From assembly GCA_038150225.1 (NCBI GenBank), contig JAYQWG010000002.1, forward strand, positions 1 through 64,000: a DNA stretch of 64,000 bases, written 5' to 3'. The position numbers and the translations under genes were made by a program. Of this stretch, positions 51,348 to 60,366 are shown piece by piece. The stretch is from Lucifugimonas sp038150225. Its GTDB lineage: Bacteria > Chloroflexota > Dehalococcoidia > Lucifugimonadales > Lucifugimonadaceae. The notes under the pieces are model-generated. The model searched no databases, had not been told where the DNA came from, and worked only from the letters and a program-made list of their open reading frames with translations. Position 1 is the first letter of the stretch; each line of letters opens with the position of its first letter.

Positions 51348-52196
51348 GTGTCACGCCAGAAACTAGGTCAACACTTTCTCACTGATCAGAACGTCATACA
51401 GGCGATCCTAGATTCCGTGGAACCGATCGACGGTGGAGTCACAGTCGAAATTGGTCCCGGTCGGGGTGCGATAACTTCTGGAATCGTCGAAAAATCCGAA
51501 CGTCTGATTCTGATCGAATTCGACGATGAATTAGCGGTAAAGCTCGATCAAAAGTACTCTGAAGATCTGAACATAAGAGTGGTTCATGATGACGCTCGAA
51601 CTTTTGGACCTGAGATGGATCCATGGTTGCGAGAATCAGAATTCATCGTTGTAGGAAATCTTCCTTACTACGCGGCAAATCCAATAACTCGTAACTTCCT
51701 AGAAACTACCCGCAAACCTGTGTCAATGACGATCATGGTTCAACGGGAAGTTGCAGAGGATATGGCTGCATTACCCGGAAGCATGAGTCTGCTTTCTCTG
51801 GCAGTTCAAATTTACGCCGATGTGCAGCACGTAGTTGATGCTCCACCAGAGTGTTTCAATCCACCGCCGAAGGTTCACTCATCCGTAATCAAACTTACCC
51901 CGGTCGAGAACCCTAAGATTAGATTTGCCAGTGAAGATGATTTCTTCGCTCTCGCTCGTGCAGGTTTCAAGAGTCCCAGGAAACAGTTGCATAACTCTTT
52001 GTCCGACGGTCTTTTCATTTCGTTAGACGAGGCGCGATCTCTCGTTGAGAAGGCGGGTCTAGCAACAACCAGGCGACCGTCGACGCTCAGTCTGGACGAG
52101 TGGCAAGTTCTTTATGACGTCTGGGTTGAGGCAGAAAGACCAAAACAAGTTGCAGGGTCTGCGCGGAGGAAACGAGGTCGACGAAATGGCTCCTGA
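51348..52196 (+). CDS. rsmA: 16S rRNA dimethyladenosine transferase
   Basis: 282 residues from a GTG start, beginning SRQKLGQHFL as in the family. It dimethylates two adjacent adenines near the 3' end of 16S rRNA. The SAM-binding VEIGPGRGAITSGI and the catalytic NLPYYAANPI motif are visible. The C-terminus ends in a basic tail (RRKRGRRNGS). It overlaps ispE by 11 nt, a common gene pair. Confidence 0.95.
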   Translation: MSRQKLGQHFLTDQNVIQAILDSVEPIDGGVTVEIGPGRGAITSGIVEKSERLILIEFDDELAVKLDQKYSEDLNIRVVHDDARTFGPEMDPWLRESEFIVVGNLPYYAANPITRNFLETTRKPVSMTIMVQREVAEDMAALPGSMSLLSLAVQIYADVQHVVDAPPECFNPPPKVHSSVIKLTPVENPKIRFASEDDFFALARAGFKSPRKQLHNSLSDGLFISLDEARSLVEKAGLATTRRPSTLSLDEWQVLYDVWVEAERPKQVAGSARRKRGRRNGS

Positions 52197-53070
52197 TCAG
52201 GTTGTTGAATCAGCCTACGCCAAGATTAATCTGACGCTCGAAATAATCGGAAAACGGCGAGATGGTTACCACAATCTTGCTTCTGTAATGCAAACCGTGG
52301 ATCTGTCAGATGATGTTGTGATTTCAGATTCAGACATGTTGACTGTCGATTGTGATGATGAAGCCATTCCGCCAGATATCAACCTCGCAGGCAAAGCAGC
52401 GCAGGTACTTGCGGACGAAGTAGATCGCAGGTCAGAAGCAAGAATCGTAATCAGGAAAAGAATCCCGGTTTCAGGTGGACTGGGTGGAGGCTCGACAGAC
52501 GCCGCTGCGGTTCTGCGAGGACTGAACAAGTTATGGAATCTGGGTCTCAGTCTCGATGAATTGACCGAAATCGCTTCAAACATTGGCAGTGACGTACCAT
52601 TCCTGGTTCGAGGTGGGACCTCGTTGGTGCAGGGACGGGGAGAAGAGGTCACTTCGATCACTGACGCTCCAATTGAGCGGATTCTAATCCTGTATCCAAA
52701 AGTTGATCTTGATCAGCCTGTTCAGAAAACAGCGAATGTATTCGCACATGTCACACCCAACTTGTACACGCGGGGCAACCTAACTCACAAACTGGCTGCC
52801 AGGATCAGATCGGGAGGCGATTGCCCGCCAGAATTCTTTTTCAATCAATTCGGAACCATTGGTGACGAGTTATTTAACGGATGGTCTGAAGAATTAGGAC
52901 TATTACAGTCGCTGGGTGCCACAGATGTGTTCATGTGTGGTGCGGGACCATCAATGTTTACAGTTCCTCCAACCAAGGAACTGGGTACGGCCTGGCATTT
53001 GCTTCTGACGAGTGTTCATCAGAAATCGGCGTTTCTCGTCGAGCCAGTTCAAGGAATTCGAGAAGAGTAG
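52186..53070 (+). CDS. ispE: 4-diphosphocytidyl-2-C-methyl-D-erythritol kinase
   Basis: 294 residues from the ATG at 52186 with AGGT upstream; an earlier in-frame ATG at 52114 lies deep inside rsmA. It phosphorylates CDP-methylerythritol in the non-mevalonate isoprenoid pathway. SAYAKINLTLEI at 9-20 has the catalytic Lys, and PVSGGLGGGSTDAAA (94-108) is the GHMP ATP-binding loop. MCGAGPSMF near the C-terminus is the third GHMP motif. A small membrane protein begins at the next base. Confidence 0.95.
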   Translation: MAPDQVVESAYAKINLTLEIIGKRRDGYHNLASVMQTVDLSDDVVISDSDMLTVDCDDEAIPPDINLAGKAAQVLADEVDRRSEARIVIRKRIPVSGGLGGGSTDAAAVLRGLNKLWNLGLSLDELTEIASNIGSDVPFLVRGGTSLVQGRGEEVTSITDAPIERILILYPKVDLDQPVQKTANVFAHVTPNLYTRGNLTHKLAARIRSGGDCPPEFFFNQFGTIGDELFNGWSEELGLLQSLGATDVFMCGAGPSMFTVPPTKELGTAWHLLLTSVHQKSAFLVEPVQGIREE

Positions 53071-53502
53071 TTGGACGATCCGCTGCGAACGGTGATCGCT
53101 GGCATGATTGCCGGTGCGTTGATGGGGATGGTGTTTGTCACCCACATGGCACTACTGCTGGTATTTCGTCCGCCAAACGCCTTGAGAGAAAAAGCTGCCG
53201 AGTCCAAGGTATCGAACTTGATAACGTACGCTGGTCTAGTCGCGTTCCTCGCCTGGAACATCCTGGCAATTGGACTCGCGCTCGCGATTCACGCAACTCT
53301 CCCATCAACAGCACTTTCGATTAGCTTTGCACCAAGCCCTGTGTACTTGTTCGTCCTGGCTTTCATCACCGTGCTGATGCTGATTCCAGCACTCATTTTG
53401 TTCAGGGATAGCAAACGTCATCTTGTTGGCGAAGCAATGGTTCTGATTGGTGTCTACGGCTTTTTGCTTCCAAATTTGGTTATTGCTATCCAGAACTCGT
53501 AG
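53071..53502 (+). CDS. Small integral membrane protein, unknown function
   Basis: 143 residues from a TTG directly after the ispE stop. Four hydrophobic segments are visible, near residues 7-31, 51-73, 85-110 and 119-140. The loop between the first two is charged (RPPNALREKAAESK). No family or catalytic motif is recognised. Adjacency to ispE indicates co-transcription. Confidence 0.7.
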   Translation: MDDPLRTVIAGMIAGALMGMVFVTHMALLLVFRPPNALREKAAESKVSNLITYAGLVAFLAWNILAIGLALAIHATLPSTALSISFAPSPVYLFVLAFITVLMLIPALILFRDSKRHLVGEAMVLIGVYGFLLPNLVIAIQNS

Positions 53503-53586
53503 CAATCACCGGCTCTAAGAGGGCTTTTGCGCGGTTAAACTGCCTGCGTTCAATTCACATACAAAGAAGTTCCGGATGCTAGAAAA

Positions 53587-54420
53587 ATGACAACCCCCGC
53601 TGACAACCGATTTTTGAACCGATTCGACGGACAGGTAGCTCTTCTTACCGGTTCCGCAGCATGTTCGAAAGACCAACTTATGGGATTCGGTGGTGCGACT
53701 GTTTGGCGATTTCTAGAAGAGGGCGGACGCGGAGTGGTGATCACTGACCTTCAAGATGAAGTTGGTGAGAAGTCTGCACAGGAACTAAGGGACGCAGGAC
53801 ACGACGCTATTTACCTCCACCTCGATGTCACGGACGAAGAGCAATGGGCAAAAGTTATCGAGGAAACCGAGACACATTTTGGTCGGCTCGACATTCTTGT
53901 GAATATTGCGGGAATTCTTGATCCAAAGCCGATGCTTGAGATCGAAGTGGAGGTCTGGAAGAAAACCATGGAAATCAGCACCGTGGGTCTCTTCCTGGGA
54001 ACCCGAGCAGTTGCAGATTTGATGGACCGCACCGGGGGTGGATCCATAGTCAATCTGTCTTCGATGGGTGGAAAACAGGGGTCAAGCGCATACGGTTCTG
54101 CCTACGGGTTCTCCCGTGGAGGAATGTTGAATTTTACTCGATCGAGCGCGCTGCAACTTGCCGACAAAGGAATCCGGGTGAACACAATCCTGCCTGGGTG
54201 GGTTCACACACCGTTTACCGACTACCTATACCAGGACGAAGAGCAAAGCGCATTCCGAGTCAGCCGAGTTCCGCTCGGAAGATGGGGTAAACCTGAAGAC
54301 ATCTCGGCAGGAATTCTTTTCCTCTGCTCCGACGATGCCTCATACATGACCGGTGGCGAACTGCTCATGGACGGTGGCGTTACTGCGGGAGTCCCTCGAC
54401 CGAAGAATCCTCGCGGCTAA
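53587..54420 (+). CDS. SDR-family oxidoreductase with YxxxR active site
   Basis: 277 residues. SDR landmarks are NIAG (106-109), Ser159 in VNLSSMGGKQG, Tyr173 and the RVNTILPGWVHTPF block. Two departures stand out. The glycine motif is lengthened (TGSAACSKDQLMGFGGA, 21-37) compared with the usual TGxxxGxG. The catalytic Lys of YxxxK is Arg177 (YGFSR). The same two features occur in the interrupted SDR at 13.6-14.1 kb, so they define a subfamily rather than a mutation. Cofactor and substrate unknown. Confidence 0.88.
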   Translation: MTTPADNRFLNRFDGQVALLTGSAACSKDQLMGFGGATVWRFLEEGGRGVVITDLQDEVGEKSAQELRDAGHDAIYLHLDVTDEEQWAKVIEETETHFGRLDILVNIAGILDPKPMLEIEVEVWKKTMEISTVGLFLGTRAVADLMDRTGGGSIVNLSSMGGKQGSSAYGSAYGFSRGGMLNFTRSSALQLADKGIRVNTILPGWVHTPFTDYLYQDEEQSAFRVSRVPLGRWGKPEDISAGILFLCSDDASYMTGGELLMDGGVTAGVPRPKNPRG

Positions 54421-54427
54421 TTTCTGC

Positions 54428-54958
54428 TTAGTGGCTGTGACAGTTTCCGTCGCCGTGATGGTAAGGCATTTTGCTGTTCACTTTGCCGATCGCATCGTAG
54501 AAGACCTGTTTGATCGAAGAGTGACGTTGTTCATCCGCTCGAGTTGCAAGGGTATTCAGCCACTCCAAACCACCTTCCATAGTCGTGATCAGGTACAGTC
54601 CAAGCGTCTCGTCGAACACCTCACTATTTCTGGCTTTCACGTAGATAGGTGAGGTGTGTGCTGAGAAATGAATTGGCCAAACGTGCCAGCACAGGTGATT
54701 GCTAACGGGCCCTGGCGGCTCCAATGTATCCCTCGGTCGGCCCCCTAGTAGATGTTGGGAATATTGGAGATCCAGTGGCACCCATCAAGCTGATGAAGAG
54801 AACTCGAACGGAACGCCCCAGAAAACCTGACTCCCCACCGGAAGATTGGAAACAGCCGATGCGGTTTTCTCAGCCCAGGGAGACGAATCGCTAAGCGGTG
54901 TGTTCAAGTTGGAATCGAGTGAGATGGTTTTGAATTTGCTGATCAGATAATCCGCGTA
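54428..54958 (-). pseudogene. Decayed gene remnant, possibly CehA/McbA-type metallohydrolase C-terminus
   Basis: A frame of about 175 codons is broken by one TGA at 54785-54787 and has no proper start; a TAA lies at its upstream limit (54959-54961). It reads LDSNLNTPLSD, then LPVGSQVFWGVPFEFSSSA, stop, then HLCWHVWPIHFSAHTSPIYV and a helical tail. The GVPF and AHTSPIYV segments recall the end of CehA/McbA-like metallohydrolases. The assignment is tentative. A downstream in-frame GTG at 54779-54781 could still express 117 residues. Confidence 0.45.
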
Positions 54959-54997
54959 TTAAAAATCGAATGATGTTGTGCGAACGATGTACTCAGT

Positions 54998-55048
54998 CCA
55001 TATAACCAAACAAGCCCCAGAAACTCCGGGGCTCGTTTGGTTATATGG
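54998..55048 (-). terminator. Intrinsic terminator of the peroxiredoxin gene
   Basis: A long hairpin has outer arms CCATATAACCAAAC and complement and inner arms AGCCCC/GGGGCT, with one mismatch. It lies 6 nt after the peroxiredoxin stop on the minus strand. Confidence 0.8.
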
Positions 55049-55054
55049 AACTTT

Positions 55055-55525
55055 TTAAAGTGCTTCAACAGCGGCTTTCACGTCACCAAGATCGGGGAGA
55101 TCTGAAGGAACGTCTGATAGCCACTTCCATGCGATCGAGCCATTAGCGTCTACTACAAACACTGATCGCCGAGCGGCTGTGTAACCCGTCATACCGGCAA
55201 AATCGGGCCAAGCGATGTCGTAGTCATTGATGGTTGTATGCTGGTAGTCGCTGAGGATCGGGAAGTTTAGGTCGTTTGCAGACTTGAACGCTGCATTAGC
55301 GAAACGACCGTCAACCGAAATACCGACTATGTTGGCACTCAATCCATTGAAATCAGCCATTTCGTCACGGAGCGAGCAGAGTTCTTCCGCACAAACACCT
55401 GTGAAAGCTGCCGGAAAGAACACGAGCACGGCCGGTTTACCCGCAAGGGTTTCCGATGAGAACTCGTTACCGTCTGTGTCCAGCAACTTGAAAGCTGGTG
55501 CCTTTGAACCTACGTCTGCTGACAT
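55055..55525 (-). CDS. Peroxiredoxin, AhpE/BCP-like
   Basis: 156 residues with AGGAG before the ATG. The peroxidatic Cys45 lies in FFPAAFTGVCAEELC, and Cys50 five residues later could resolve it, the spacing seen in PrxQ/BCP enzymes. The conserved Arg is in ARRSVFVV. It reduces peroxides with thiols from thioredoxin or a similar donor. Such an enzyme would also remove H2O2 made by the flavin oxidase at 17.4 kb (inference). Confidence 0.93.
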   Translation of the reverse strand: MSADVGSKAPAFKLLDTDGNEFSSETLAGKPAVLVFFPAAFTGVCAEELCSLRDEMADFNGLSANIVGISVDGRFANAAFKSANDLNFPILSDYQHTTINDYDIAWPDFAGMTGYTAARRSVFVVDANGSIAWKWLSDVPSDLPDLGDVKAAVEAL

Positions 55526-55597
55526 GTTTGACTCCTGTATTGGTGCGAATGGCGCAAGTTATATGAATACGCACGCCAGTTTATTTGAAACTTCTTG

Positions 55598-56563
55598 TTA
55601 TATCGACATCGCGACTTTTATTACACCATCCTGGCGCAGTCGGTACATTTCGAACGCTTCTTGAGCTTCATCAAAAGTTGAATCGTGTGTCTTTAGTACA
55701 CCGGGATCAATCCAACCACGTTCTTTTAGAGCCACGATGTCTCGAATTTCTCTGACAGGCTCGTGGGTGGCCGCGATTACAGTCGCATTCATTTGGATGT
55801 TCTTGCCCATCCATTTGCGATGATCGAAAGTGACACTTGTCGGGTCAACCAGGCTGAACGAAATTATTTGACCCTGGTCTTTTACAATGTCGACGGCAAG
55901 ACCAAGTCCATCAGGATTTCCACTTGCATCAACAACTACGTCGTACATCTTCCCGTCCGTAATCTCGGCTGAGGCTTCCTGCGGACTGTCGTGAGAGGCA
56001 TTGATTGTGCTGGTTGCTCCGAGTTCAGCTGACTTTTTGCAGCGGTATTCCTCAAGGTCGATGCCAACGATCTGCTGAGCACCCTGTCGTTCGGCGATCA
56101 TTGTGAAGGTAAGGCCGATACCGCCCTGGCCGATAACGGCGATCCGTTTGCCCATTGGGTTGCCCCAGTGGCGAGCTGAGTAAAGCGCTGTGCCGGAGTG
56201 CTGACACATCACCCATTCCGAAAGATCACCCCATTCAGGCAATTTGATGAGTCGGTCAGCAGTTTGAACAACTTGCTCTTGCATTCCAGCGACATCACGG
56301 GGGATAACGATTACTCGCTGTCCTTCCGCATAGTCACCGTCTCGACTTTCGACAACGACACCGGCACATTCATGCATTGGGGCACCGGGTACGAATGGAT
56401 ACTCTTCCTCAGGAAGTTGTGCGTCGTACTCAAGGTAAATGTCGCTTCCACATATGGAGAGTGATTCGAGTTTCACTCGGACTTCGCCGTCCTCGAGTGG
56501 TCCAGGCTCTGGTACATCCAGGAACTCGAGCGTTCGACGTGCGACAACGCGTGCAGCTTTCAT
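55598..56563 (-). CDS. Medium-chain Zn-type dehydrogenase lacking the structural zinc lobe
   Basis: 321 residues with AAGG before the ATG. The catalytic zinc segment SICGSDIY and the HECAGVV block are present, and the Rossmann loop is IGQGGIGLTF. The four-cysteine structural zinc loop after GQRVIVIP is absent and replaced by a short segment (RDVAGMQEQ), which explains the short length. It resembles L-idonate/sorbitol dehydrogenase-like proteins. It diverges from the enolase E gene, sharing about 155 bp. Confidence 0.87.
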   Translation of the reverse strand: MKAARVVARRTLEFLDVPEPGPLEDGEVRVKLESLSICGSDIYLEYDAQLPEEEYPFVPGAPMHECAGVVVESRDGDYAEGQRVIVIPRDVAGMQEQVVQTADRLIKLPEWGDLSEWVMCQHSGTALYSARHWGNPMGKRIAVIGQGGIGLTFTMIAERQGAQQIVGIDLEEYRCKKSAELGATSTINASHDSPQEASAEITDGKMYDVVVDASGNPDGLGLAVDIVKDQGQIISFSLVDPTSVTFDHRKWMGKNIQMNATVIAATHEPVREIRDIVALKERGWIDPGVLKTHDSTFDEAQEAFEMYRLRQDGVIKVAMSI

Positions 56564-56719
56564 TTTTCAAACCTTATGGAACTCACTATTTGGATCACAT
56601 TTCTTGTGAACAACTCAGTTTCGGACGCGAATTCTACAGCCTCAGAGACGTATACTCCCGCCTACGGTCGATCAGTTCGGATCGATTGTTTGTACTGAAC
56701 GAATCACAGGGCCACGACC

Positions 56720-57973
56720 ATGAAAATTACTCGAGTTGAAACCATTCGAGTTAGCGATCCAGCAGATGTAATTTGGGTACAAGTGCACACCGATACCGGA
56801 CTCGTTGGTCTTGGTGAAACCTGGTACGCTTCGACAACCGTTGAATCTGCTGTACACGATCACTTCGGCCCACTGATCGTCGGACGAGACCCCTTCGCCA
56901 TCGAACGACACTGGCTAAACATGTTCCGTCTGTCCGATCACGCTGGCTATGGCGGTGCAGAATTACGAGCAATCTCCGCCATTGATATGGCTTTGTGGGA
57001 TATCAAAGGTCAAGCAACTAGAGTCCCTGTTTACGAACTTCTTGGAGGGGCAGTTAGAAAGAAGATTCGTGTCTACGCTACTGGGGCTCCCTACACAGGC
57101 GCCGGTGAGTTGGCCAAAGAACTTGTTGCCGATGGTCTTACAGCCATGAAAATGGGACCAACTATTCCTGTCGCAACTCCCTCAGAAGGACAGTACCTAT
57201 CGCCGAAGGACTTGGATCGGGCATTGAAACCATTCAGGGATGTTCGTGACGCGGTCGGTGACGACATCAAAATTGCTAATGACGGACACGGCAAGTGGGC
57301 ATTGCCGGTCGCAATTCAGATCGCGAATGCGATGGAGCCTCTCGATATCATGTGGCAAGAGGACCTAATGCCATTGCTTAATCCTGAGGCACTCAGGCAA
57401 CTCCAGGACTCAACGTCAACGCCGGTGTGCATCTCCGAACGATTGTTGACTCGTTGGCAACTTCGAGACTACATCCAGAACGGTGCAGCCCAGGTTGTGA
57501 TGCCTGATTTGATCTGGACCGGAGGGATATCTGAGACTCACCGGATCGCGGTTCTTGCCTCAGCGCACCAGGTGCCAGTCGCTCCCCACGACGCTACTGG
57601 ACCAGTAAACATATTTGCCTGTGCTCACATTTGCATGAACTCTCCGAACGCCATGATCATGGAACACGTTCGACCGTATCTCTACGGATGGTACGGAGAC
57701 TTTGTTGATCCCTTACCCCCGATTGAACATGGATGGCTGAGTGCTCCAGAAAATCCAGGTATTGGAACCCGATTGCGCCCCGAGGTGTTCGATCGAGTTG
57801 ACTGCATGATCCGAGTCACTACTGAAGATGCTCAAGTTCCGGGTATGAACGACGAGGGCTGGAGCGGAGGAGACAATTTCTCGGACGAAATGTGGCGAGA
57901 AATGGAAGAGATACAAACTTTCCGATCGCCTTCCATCACTGATACCAAGCCAAACACCGACGGAGTGAGCTAG
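56720..57973 (+). CDS. Enolase superfamily enzyme E (tandem pair with F)
   Basis: 417 residues with AGGG before the ATG. It starts KITRVETIRVSDPADVIWV. Barrel residues: TAMKMGPT (Lys strand), IANDGHGKW, MWQEDLMP and CISERLLTRW (metal ligands), and APHDATGPVN (His-Asp). It is paralogous to F: both share HDHFGPL, GRDP, HWLNMFRLSDHAGYGG or its close variant, and LRAISAID. The C-terminus is extended by about 25 residues (SGGDNFSDEMWREMEE and onwards) compared with enzymes A-D. Likely dehydratase or epimerase of acid sugars. Confidence 0.9.
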   Translation: MKITRVETIRVSDPADVIWVQVHTDTGLVGLGETWYASTTVESAVHDHFGPLIVGRDPFAIERHWLNMFRLSDHAGYGGAELRAISAIDMALWDIKGQATRVPVYELLGGAVRKKIRVYATGAPYTGAGELAKELVADGLTAMKMGPTIPVATPSEGQYLSPKDLDRALKPFRDVRDAVGDDIKIANDGHGKWALPVAIQIANAMEPLDIMWQEDLMPLLNPEALRQLQDSTSTPVCISERLLTRWQLRDYIQNGAAQVVMPDLIWTGGISETHRIAVLASAHQVPVAPHDATGPVNIFACAHICMNSPNAMIMEHVRPYLYGWYGDFVDPLPPIEHGWLSAPENPGIGTRLRPEVFDRVDCMIRVTTEDAQVPGMNDEGWSGGDNFSDEMWREMEEIQTFRSPSITDTKPNTDGVS

Positions 57974-57975
57974 CA

Positions 57976-59235
57976 ATGATTATTTCCAAGCTAGAAACAG
58001 TCCGTATAGGTCAATTCCCTGATCTTATTTTTGTTCGTGTTCATACCGACACTGGTCTTATCGGACTGGGCGAAACCTGGTATGGCGCATCAACAGTGGA
58101 ATCAGCGGTGCACGACCATTTCGGCCCGCTATTGATTGGTCGCGATCCTCACGAAATCGAACGCCACTGGCAGACGATGTTCAGACTCTCCGATCACGCC
58201 GGTTATGGTGGTGCCGAGCTTCGGGCGATCTCAGCAATCGACGTCGCCCTCTGGGACATTAAAGGTCAGGATCTCGAACTCCCGATTTACGAATTGCTGG
58301 GTGGTGGCACTCGTCACAAAGTACGTCTCTACAACACACTGGGGGTGTACGGCGAGATCACTGACGGATACGACGTTTGGACTAAACCAGTTGAAGTAGC
58401 GCAGCGCCTTCTCGATGACGGAATCACTGGAATGAAGATGTCTCCAACAGACTTCATCGCCCGGGAATCTGATGGTCAGCTGCTGTTCAAAGAAGACCTT
58501 GAGTGGGCTCTGCGTCCATTGCGAGAGATTCGCGACACGCTGGGGATGGAAATCGAGGTTGCCAACGACGCACATGCCAAGTGGAACCTGCCGAACGCGA
58601 TAAGGATTGTTCGGGAGATGGAACCACTTCGGCCCATGTGGCACGAGGAACTGATCTCTCCGCTCAACGAGGAAGCCCATGCAAGATTGCAGGATGCAAC
58701 CTCTACTCCAATTGCAGCAGCGGAACGGTTGATGACTCGTTTCCAGCATCGACGGTTTATTGAGTCACCAGCAGCGCGAATAACGATGCCTGATCTCACA
58801 TGGACCGGTGGAATATCCGAGGTGAAAAAGATTGGAATTCTTGCCTCAGCACATCAAATGCCGATAGCGCCACATGACTGTGTTGGACCGATAAACATGT
58901 TCGCCTGTGCACACATCTGTATGTCGACGCCAAACGTGATGATCATGGAATACAACCGTGCGATGCACAATGGCTGGTATCGCGACTTCCTCGATACGGA
59001 TCTCGAAATAGAAAATGGATACCTTCTTGCACCTCAGAACCCCGGGCTTGGAACCAGGTTGAAGTCATCTGTGTTTGATCGCAGTGATTTAACCGTCCGG
59101 CAAAGCTCCGAGCGAGGTGAACCGTGGTTGATGTCGAGTAAAAGGTACACGTACCCACCACCTGAAATACAAGTCGAATACATAGCCAGCAATCCGCGTC
59201 GGGCGGGTGGTGCTGCGAATATCAATTACGACTAA
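57976..59235 (+). CDS. Enolase superfamily enzyme F (tandem pair with E)
   Basis: 419 residues, beginning 2 nt after E, with GGAG from the end of E serving as ribosome binding site. Key segments: GMKMSPTDF, VANDAHAKW, MWHEELISP, AAAERLMTRF and APHDCVGPIN. The capping loop differs from E (YNTLGVYGEITDGYDVW versus YATGAPYTGAGEL), so the pair probably handles different but related substrates. It is co-transcribed with E and the ApbA/PanE-like gene 31 nt downstream. Confidence 0.9.
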   Translation: MIISKLETVRIGQFPDLIFVRVHTDTGLIGLGETWYGASTVESAVHDHFGPLLIGRDPHEIERHWQTMFRLSDHAGYGGAELRAISAIDVALWDIKGQDLELPIYELLGGGTRHKVRLYNTLGVYGEITDGYDVWTKPVEVAQRLLDDGITGMKMSPTDFIARESDGQLLFKEDLEWALRPLREIRDTLGMEIEVANDAHAKWNLPNAIRIVREMEPLRPMWHEELISPLNEEAHARLQDATSTPIAAAERLMTRFQHRRFIESPAARITMPDLTWTGGISEVKKIGILASAHQMPIAPHDCVGPINMFACAHICMSTPNVMIMEYNRAMHNGWYRDFLDTDLEIENGYLLAPQNPGLGTRLKSSVFDRSDLTVRQSSERGEPWLMSSKRYTYPPPEIQVEYIASNPRRAGGAANINYD

Positions 59236-59266
59236 TCTCCCATAACCCGGAAAAGGTAACTACGAA

Positions 59267-60340
59267 TTGTACTCAAACAGCGAATCGAAAAGAATCATTT
59301 TTATAGGTGCCGGAGCAGTTGGATCGTACCTCGGTGGATGGCTGTCTCACACCGGTCACCATGTAACTCTGGTGGACCTTTGGGATGAGCACGTCGAGAC
59401 GATTCGTAAGAATGGTTTGGAAGTTTCGGGACCTCATGAAACATTTGTCACTCATCCAAACGTTTACCACTTGCACGAAAACGAACTACTCGATCGTCAA
59501 GAAAAATTCGATATTGGTTTCGTGGCTGTTAAGGCTTATGACACAAGCTGGGCGGCGACTTTCATTAACAAATTTGTGAAGTCAGACGGGTACATCGTTT
59601 CATCGCAAAACACCTGGACTGACCCAGCAATTGCCGACGCTGTAGGTGCCGATAGGGCAGTTGGACTTGTCATGTCGAGTATCTCGGTCGCTATGTGGGA
59701 ACCGGCAAAAGTTGAAAGACCAGGTGATACGCGTAGGAGAGACCATGGACACATCGTTTTCCGGGCAGGAAACCACGACGGTTCAGACTCTCAACGTCTG
59801 CATGAATTGGTCGAAATACTTGATCCAATCGATGGCGGAAAGGTGACCACAAACTTGTGGGGCGAGAGATGGGCGAAGCTTAGCCAGAACTCAATGGGGA
59901 ATCCCGTGTGCGGTGCAAGCGGAATGGGAATGTCTGACCTGAACAAAGAGACCCGAGGCCGGGAGTTGCAGATTCGATTGGCGCAAGAATGTGCTCAAGT
60001 CGGATTGGCCCTCGGATATTCGGTTGAGAATTTCGGCGGTCGACCAGCTTCCGAGTGGGCTCATGCGGACAACGGCGAAAACTACGAAATCCTCGATAAC
60101 GAATTATCTGCGAAAGCTGGCGGCGCGAACTGGCGCCCGTCAATGGCACAGGACGTTGTGAAGCACCGACCAACTGAGATTTCTCAAATGAACGGGTATG
60201 TAGTCGCTCGTGGTCGCGAAGCGGGAATTTCAACCCCTGTAAATGCCTCTATGACTCAGATGATCAAAGACATTGATGCCGGTGAACTCGAGCCGGGATT
60301 TGCTAACGTGGACACCGTCTTAAAGAACGCCGGTTACTAG
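59267..60340 (+). CDS. ApbA/PanE-family reductase (2-dehydropantoate 2-reductase-like)
   Basis: 357 residues from a TTG with AAAAGG upstream. The NADP-binding loop is FIGAGAVGSYLGGWLSHTG, then FDIGFVAVKAYDT, and the catalytic Lys region is GERWAKLSQNSMGNPV. It is about 50 residues longer than standard PanE and distinct from the paralog at 44-45 kb. Its place at the end of the enolase E-F operon suggests it reduces the 2-keto acid made by one of them (inference). Confidence 0.87.
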   Translation: MYSNSESKRIIFIGAGAVGSYLGGWLSHTGHHVTLVDLWDEHVETIRKNGLEVSGPHETFVTHPNVYHLHENELLDRQEKFDIGFVAVKAYDTSWAATFINKFVKSDGYIVSSQNTWTDPAIADAVGADRAVGLVMSSISVAMWEPAKVERPGDTRRRDHGHIVFRAGNHDGSDSQRLHELVEILDPIDGGKVTTNLWGERWAKLSQNSMGNPVCGASGMGMSDLNKETRGRELQIRLAQECAQVGLALGYSVENFGGRPASEWAHADNGENYEILDNELSAKAGGANWRPSMAQDVVKHRPTEISQMNGYVVARGREAGISTPVNASMTQMIKDIDAGELEPGFANVDTVLKNAGY

Positions 60341-60366
60341 CCAGTCCGTTTCGCATTTACTGAAAT

